NCBI GenBank assembly: GCA_039714535.1
Contig: JBDLJC010000074.1
Span: 1 to 9,387 of the forward strand
DNA from: JAGXFP01 sp039714535
GTDB taxonomy: Bacteria > Desulfobacterota > Desulfobulbia > Desulfobulbales > JAGXFP01
Length of the DNA: 9,387 nt
Reading direction: 5' to 3'
Below the pieces are notes generated by a model. The model worked only from the letters and a program-made list of their open reading frames with translations. It did not search any database and had not been told where the DNA came from. Made by a program: the position numbers and the translations under genes. Shown piece after piece: positions 6,926 to 9,387 of this stretch (within the stretch, counting starts at the first letter, position 1; each line of letters opens with the position of its first letter).

Positions 6926-7396
6926 ATGTGCAGCAACATATTTGCTCCGATGCGGAATCACTCTAATTTCATGCCTCGGCGAGCTCATAAGCTGGTAATT
7001 TTTCTTCCGTCGCTTAAGGCATCTTGGTTCACTTCGCCCAGGCCGTTGTATGATCGGTGTGTTGGTTATCGCTTCATATAAATCACCGAGCAACCTGAAC
7101 CGTTCTGTCCTGCTGATTCTTGCTTGGTTTAAATGGGGTTCCCAGCTTCGAAGGGCCTGCACACTGCCTTTGAAACTCACAACTCGAACCTCAATAGCAG
7201 CTTTTTCCGCCGCCTCGCACATCAACCGCCGGACACAGTTGTAGGCGATGAAGTTCATCAAGATTTCTTTGCGGATCATCTCCGGCGTCCGGCAGCGCAG
7301 GACATCCAGCCCCATTGTTATCTTGATGTCCCGAAAAAACAGCTCGACATCCCACCGTTTAAAGTAAAGCTCAAAAGGGGTCACAAAAGGGGTCAA
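6920..7396 (-). pseudogene. IS4-family transposase, 3' remnant
   Basis: About 155 C-terminal residues remain of a transposase that is normally roughly 400-470 residues long. The IS4 signature Y-(2)-R-(3)-E-(6)-K is intact (Y-F-K-R-W-D-V-E-L-F-F-R-D-I-K, just after the break), followed by a typical M-G-L-D-V-L-R-C-R-T-P-E-M-I-R-K-E segment. Only the third acidic residue of the DDE triad is present; the N-terminal part with both Asp residues is missing. The reading frame enters 12-bp repeats at 7372-7395 and the RAYT inverted repeat at 7393, so homology should end near 7371. Insertion of the RAYT unit, or a deletion joined to it, is the likely cause of truncation. It cannot be active. Confidence 0.85.
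7372..7395 (+). repeat. Perfect 12-bp tandem repeat
   Basis: CAAAAGGGGTCA occurs twice in direct succession (7372-7383 and 7384-7395). The second copy runs into the left 18-bp inverted repeat of the RAYT unit. It may be part of the mobile unit's end or a duplication made when the unit joined the IS4 gene. Confidence 0.85.
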
Positions 7397-7410
7397 GTCC
7401 GCTCTTGGCT
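7393..7410 (+). repeat. Left 18-bp inverted repeat of the RAYT unit
   Basis: TCAAGTCCGCTCTTGGCT is the exact reverse complement of 8403-8420. Each arm contains a small palindrome, CAAG and CTTG around a six-base loop, of the kind a Y1 transposase could recognise in single-stranded DNA. Confidence 0.9.
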
Positions 7411-7439
7411 TTTGTTGTTTATTATATTAGTATGCATTC

Positions 7440-8420
7440 ATGTCAAGACCTTTACGAATAGAATTTCCCGGGGCCTGGTATCATGTAATGAATCGGGGGC
7501 GTCGGAGGGAAAATATCTACTCATCCCCCGAAGATTACCATGCCTTCATTAAGGTTCTTCAGGAAACAGCGGATTTATGGAACCTCAAGATCGCAGCCTA
7601 TTGCCTGATGTCGAACCACTACCATCTTCTGGTTCAGACTCCTGATGGCAACCTCTCTCGTTGTATGCGACATATTAATGGGATATATACCCAACGTTTC
7701 AATAGACGGAGGAAGACTGAAGGACAGTTATTCCGTGGTCGATATAAATCGATTCTGATAGAAGAGGACAGTCATCTTCTTGAAGTGTTGCGTTATATCC
7801 ACAGAAATCCTCTTCGAGCCGGATTGGTAAAGGACTTAAATGAGTTTCCCTGGAGCAGCCACCATGGCTATCTCTCAACGGCCAGGAAATGGGAATGGTT
7901 GCACAAGGATTTCTTGTTGACCATGCTCAGCAAGAAAAAAAGTGCTCGCCTGACTTCCTATAAACACTTCGTCTCTCTGCATGACTCAGAAGAAATTGAA
8001 AGGTTTTACTCTCTAAAAAACTTGGCCTCTGTCATGGGTGGTGACACCTTCAAGGGTTGGCTTAAGGAACAGTTTCAGGAATTGCGATTTAGAAACGAGA
8101 TTCCAGAATCGCGACTGCTGGCACCAGCAGTCCAAGATATTATTGATACAACCTGCGATCATTTTCAGGTGACAAAAGAACAACTCCTTATTTCGCGTCG
8201 CGGGCAAGAAAACCTGCCTCGAGATGTGGCTCTTTATTTGGTGCGGATCCTGACCAGAATTACCATGCCGGAAGTTGGCAGGCACTTCGGAATCAGTAAT
8301 TATAGCACGGTTGGCAGCGTGGTGATGCGAATGAATCAGCGCAAGGTAGAGGACCGCAATATTCAAAAGCATTTGGAGAAAATAAAAAGAAGGCTATCTA
8401 AGAGCCAAGAGCGGACTTGA
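7440..8420 (+). CDS. REP-associated tyrosine transposase (RAYT, Y1 family) with DnaA domain IV-like C-terminus
   Basis: The protein has 326 residues. It starts M-S-R-P-L-R-I-E-F-P-G-A-W-Y-H-V, the usual RAYT N-terminus, which supports the ATG at 7440 although no good SD is visible. The HUH metal-binding motif is H60-Y-H62 within M-S-N-H-Y-H-L-L-V. The likely nucleophile is Tyr119 in R-Y-I-H-R-N-P, aligned by eye with the known RAYT position. Residues ~232-318 resemble the DNA-binding domain IV of DnaA, with a helix-turn-helix around L-T-R-I-T-M-P-E-V-G-R-H-F-G and S-N-Y-S-T-V. This longer form is common in RAYTs outside the enterobacteria. Such enzymes cut and join single-stranded REP palindromes. 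The gene appears intact, and its TGA stop lies inside the right inverted repeat, so coding sequence and mobile end overlap. Confidence 0.93.
   Translation: MSRPLRIEFPGAWYHVMNRGRRRENIYSSPEDYHAFIKVLQETADLWNLKIAAYCLMSNHYHLLVQTPDGNLSRCMRHINGIYTQRFNRRRKTEGQLFRGRYKSILIEEDSHLLEVLRYIHRNPLRAGLVKDLNEFPWSSHHGYLSTARKWEWLHKDFLLTMLSKKKSARLTSYKHFVSLHDSEEIERFYSLKNLASVMGGDTFKGWLKEQFQELRFRNEIPESRLLAPAVQDIIDTTCDHFQVTKEQLLISRRGQENLPRDVALYLVRILTRITMPEVGRHFGISNYSTVGSVVMRMNQRKVEDRNIQKHLEKIKRRLSKSQERT
8403..8420 (-). repeat. Right 18-bp inverted repeat of the RAYT unit
   Basis: AGCCAAGAGCGGACTTGA is the exact reverse complement of 7393-7410. Its last three bases are the stop codon of the RAYT gene, and its upstream part encodes the final residues of the protein. 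Confidence 0.9.
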
Positions 8421-8432
8421 TAATCATCTAAA

Positions 8433-8514
8433 AGGCACCCCCATCAGCATATCAGGAGATAGACCTCTGATAAACTGTATTGAAAGAACCCAATCTTTCA
8501 AAACGGAGGTGCCT
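8433..8514 (+). promoter_or_regulatory. Structured leader that can hide the transposase ribosome-binding site
   Basis: AGGCACCCCC (8433-8442) can pair with GGAGGTGCCT (8505-8514), nine of ten positions. The right arm contains the Shine-Dalgarno GGAGG (8505-8509). The closed loop holds two more hairpins: TATCAG/CTGATA (8450-8455 with 8467-8472) and a perfect 8-bp stem TTGAAAGA/TCTTTCAA (8480-8487 with 8494-8501). Together they form a three-way junction just before the ATG at 8516. Hiding the SD in read-through transcripts is a known way for insertion sequences to limit transposase synthesis. A bridge-RNA-like role is less likely but possible. Confidence 0.55.
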
Positions 8515-8515
8515 G

Positions 8516-9387
8516 ATGAAACTATACGCTGGAATTGATTTACATTCAAACAACAGTTATTTGGCAATTAGCGATGAAGAGGACAAGCGCCATTACAAGA
8601 AGCGTTTACCCAACCAGTCTGATGTCATTCTGGCGGAGCTGGAACCTTATCGTCATGACTTGGCTGGCATCGTGGTCGAGTCCACATTCAACTGGTATTG
8701 GCTGGTGGATATGTTGATGGACAACGGATATAAAGTTCATCTGGCGAACCCTGCCGGGATTCAGAAAGACAAGGGTTTAAAGTACAGCGGGGATAAACAT
8801 GACGCCTTCTGGCTGGCCCGTCTTCTGCGTCTGGGTATTCTTGCCGAGGGATACATTTATCCCAAGGAGTGGCGACCGGTCCGGGATCTGCTCCGCAAAC
8901 GAGGACATCTGGTTCGGTTGCGCACCTCTCTGATCAACAGCCTCCAAGGGATTATCAGCCGCAACTGTGGATTTCAGCTGTCTGGGAAAAAGATAAAACA
9001 GGTGAGAGTAAACCATATCACCCCATTGGTGGCATCCCAGGAAGATCTGGCCCTGAGCGGGGCGGTAAGCAAGGATTGCATTGACTATCTTTCGAAAAAG
9101 ATCAAAGAAATTGAAGTGTCCGTAGAAAACAGAGTGGAAATACTCAAGCAGTTCTCTGGCCTGCAAACGGTACCCGGCATCGGTCGAATTCTCTCGTTGA
9201 CCATCATGTTGGAAACAGGTGATATAGGTCGTTTTGCCAAGGTTGGCAACTTTTCCTCCTATTGCCGCAAGGTACCGACCAGCTGGACGAGCAATGGCAA
9301 GAAAAAGGGCAGAGGCAATGGTAAGAATGGCAATAAGTATCTGGCTTGGGCCTTCTCCGAGGCGGCAGAGTTCTTCCGGCGCTACGA
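8516..9387 (+). CDS. IS110/IS1111-family transposase (3' end outside window)
   Basis: There are 290 residues from ATG 8516, with GGAGG six bases upstream, and the frame is still open at the right edge. The N-terminal DEDD (RuvC-like) nuclease domain is visible: Asp8 in G-I-D-L-H, Glu55 in V-V-E-S-T, and Asp93 and Asp96 in S-G-D-K-H-D-A-F-W-L-A. A Transposase_20-type domain begins around residue 215 (L-Q-T-V-P-G-I-G) and continues through G-N-F-S-S-Y-C. The conserved catalytic serine is probably Ser259 in T-S-N-G-K-K-K-G, followed by G-N-K-Y-L-A-W-A-F-S-E-A-A. Family members are usually about 330-400 residues, so some tens of residues remain outside. No frameshift was seen, so the enzyme may be active; such enzymes act as RNA-guided recombinases. 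It begins 95 bp after the RAYT stop on the same strand. Confidence 0.93.
   Translation, partial: MKLYAGIDLHSNNSYLAISDEEDKRHYKKRLPNQSDVILAELEPYRHDLAGIVVESTFNWYWLVDMLMDNGYKVHLANPAGIQKDKGLKYSGDKHDAFWLARLLRLGILAEGYIYPKEWRPVRDLLRKRGHLVRLRTSLINSLQGIISRNCGFQLSGKKIKQVRVNHITPLVASQEDLALSGAVSKDCIDYLSKKIKEIEVSVENRVEILKQFSGLQTVPGIGRILSLTIMLETGDIGRFAKVGNFSSYCRKVPTSWTSNGKKKGRGNGKNGNKYLAWAFSEAAEFFRRY

Larger units (their letters stand above)
7393..8420 (+). mobile_element. RAYT-containing unit bounded by 18-bp inverted repeats
   Basis: A 1,028-bp segment carries one gene, the REP-associated tyrosine transposase, between perfect 18-bp inverted repeats. It sits against a truncated IS4 gene on the left and an IS110-type leader on the right. 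RAYT genes are usually flanked by REP palindromes in inverted orientation, which fits. Whether the unit moves as a whole is not known. Confidence 0.7.
8421..9387 (+). mobile_element. IS110/IS1111-family insertion sequence (partial, runs off right edge)
   Basis: This stretch holds a structured leader of under 100 bases followed by an IS110-type transposase that continues past the window. The exact left end cannot be fixed because IS110 elements lack terminal inverted repeats. It lies between the RAYT repeat ending at 8420 and the leader stem beginning at 8433. The short leader favours the IS1111 subgroup, whose guide (bridge) RNA lies 3' of the transposase. Confidence 0.75.

Noticed and set aside
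7133..7552. Plus-strand open frame of 139 codons spanning the IS4 remnant and the RAYT start
   Set aside because: It is antisense to the IS4 transposase remnant and then out of frame with the RAYT. Its translation shows no recognisable domain.
8777..9166. Minus-strand 129-codon open frame
   Set aside because: It lies wholly antisense to the IS110-type transposase, whose nuclease and C-terminal motifs support the plus-strand frame.
1..9387. CRISPR array, tRNA or rRNA gene
   Set aside because: No regularly spaced repeats with spacers, no cloverleaf-like segment and no rRNA-like sequence were seen on either strand by eye.

Overview
The window looks like an accessory region of a Gram-negative bacterium. 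The very large Ca-loop/Ig-type secreted protein, a RAYT fused to a DnaA-like tail, and IS4 and IS110 elements side by side would suit a Desulfobacterota (deltaproteobacterial) genome, but that is a weak guess from gene style, not from a marker gene. No rRNA, tRNA, CRISPR array or housekeeping gene was seen.

Left half (2-6848): a polymorphic-toxin-like locus. One reading frame, open through the left edge, encodes at least 1,507 residues of a secreted modular protein: a linker motif, Ig-like modules, two acidic calcium-loop modules, and a C-terminal alpha/beta-hydrolase (lipase/esterase-like) domain. Twenty-one bases downstream is a gene for a ~307-residue exported protein with a carboxypeptidase-regulatory-like beta domain, closed by a strong terminator. 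The block of hydrolase tail, exported gene and terminator then occurs a second time: an orphan 58-codon copy of the hydrolase tail (5662-5838) leads into a paralogue of the exported gene (5862-6794) and a near-identical terminator. The two exported proteins share nearly identical N-terminal domains and C-terminal caps but differ in the core. This layout (large secreted protein with an enzymatic C-terminus, adjacent exported partner, displaced toxin tail plus second partner) resembles toxin-immunity arrays. The immunity role is inferred, not shown.

Between the two copies (5525-5661) is a 71-bp stretch bounded by 14-bp imperfect inverted repeats, possibly a MITE-like relic, with a perfect -10 hexamer just outside it.

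Right half (6849-9387): a pile-up of mobile DNA. It holds the 3' remnant of an IS4-family transposase on the minus strand; a REP-associated tyrosine transposase (RAYT, 7440-8420) whose unit is bounded by perfect 18-bp inverted repeats, the right one supplying the stop codon; and directly abutting it, an IS110/IS1111-family transposase cut by the right edge. The leader of this last gene can fold so that its ribosome-binding site is paired.

Base composition falls sharply across the window. One 60-bp line near 1.1 kb is about 63% G+C and one near 6.5 kb is about 30%, so the 3' toxin/partner cassette probably has a different history from the N-terminal scaffold.
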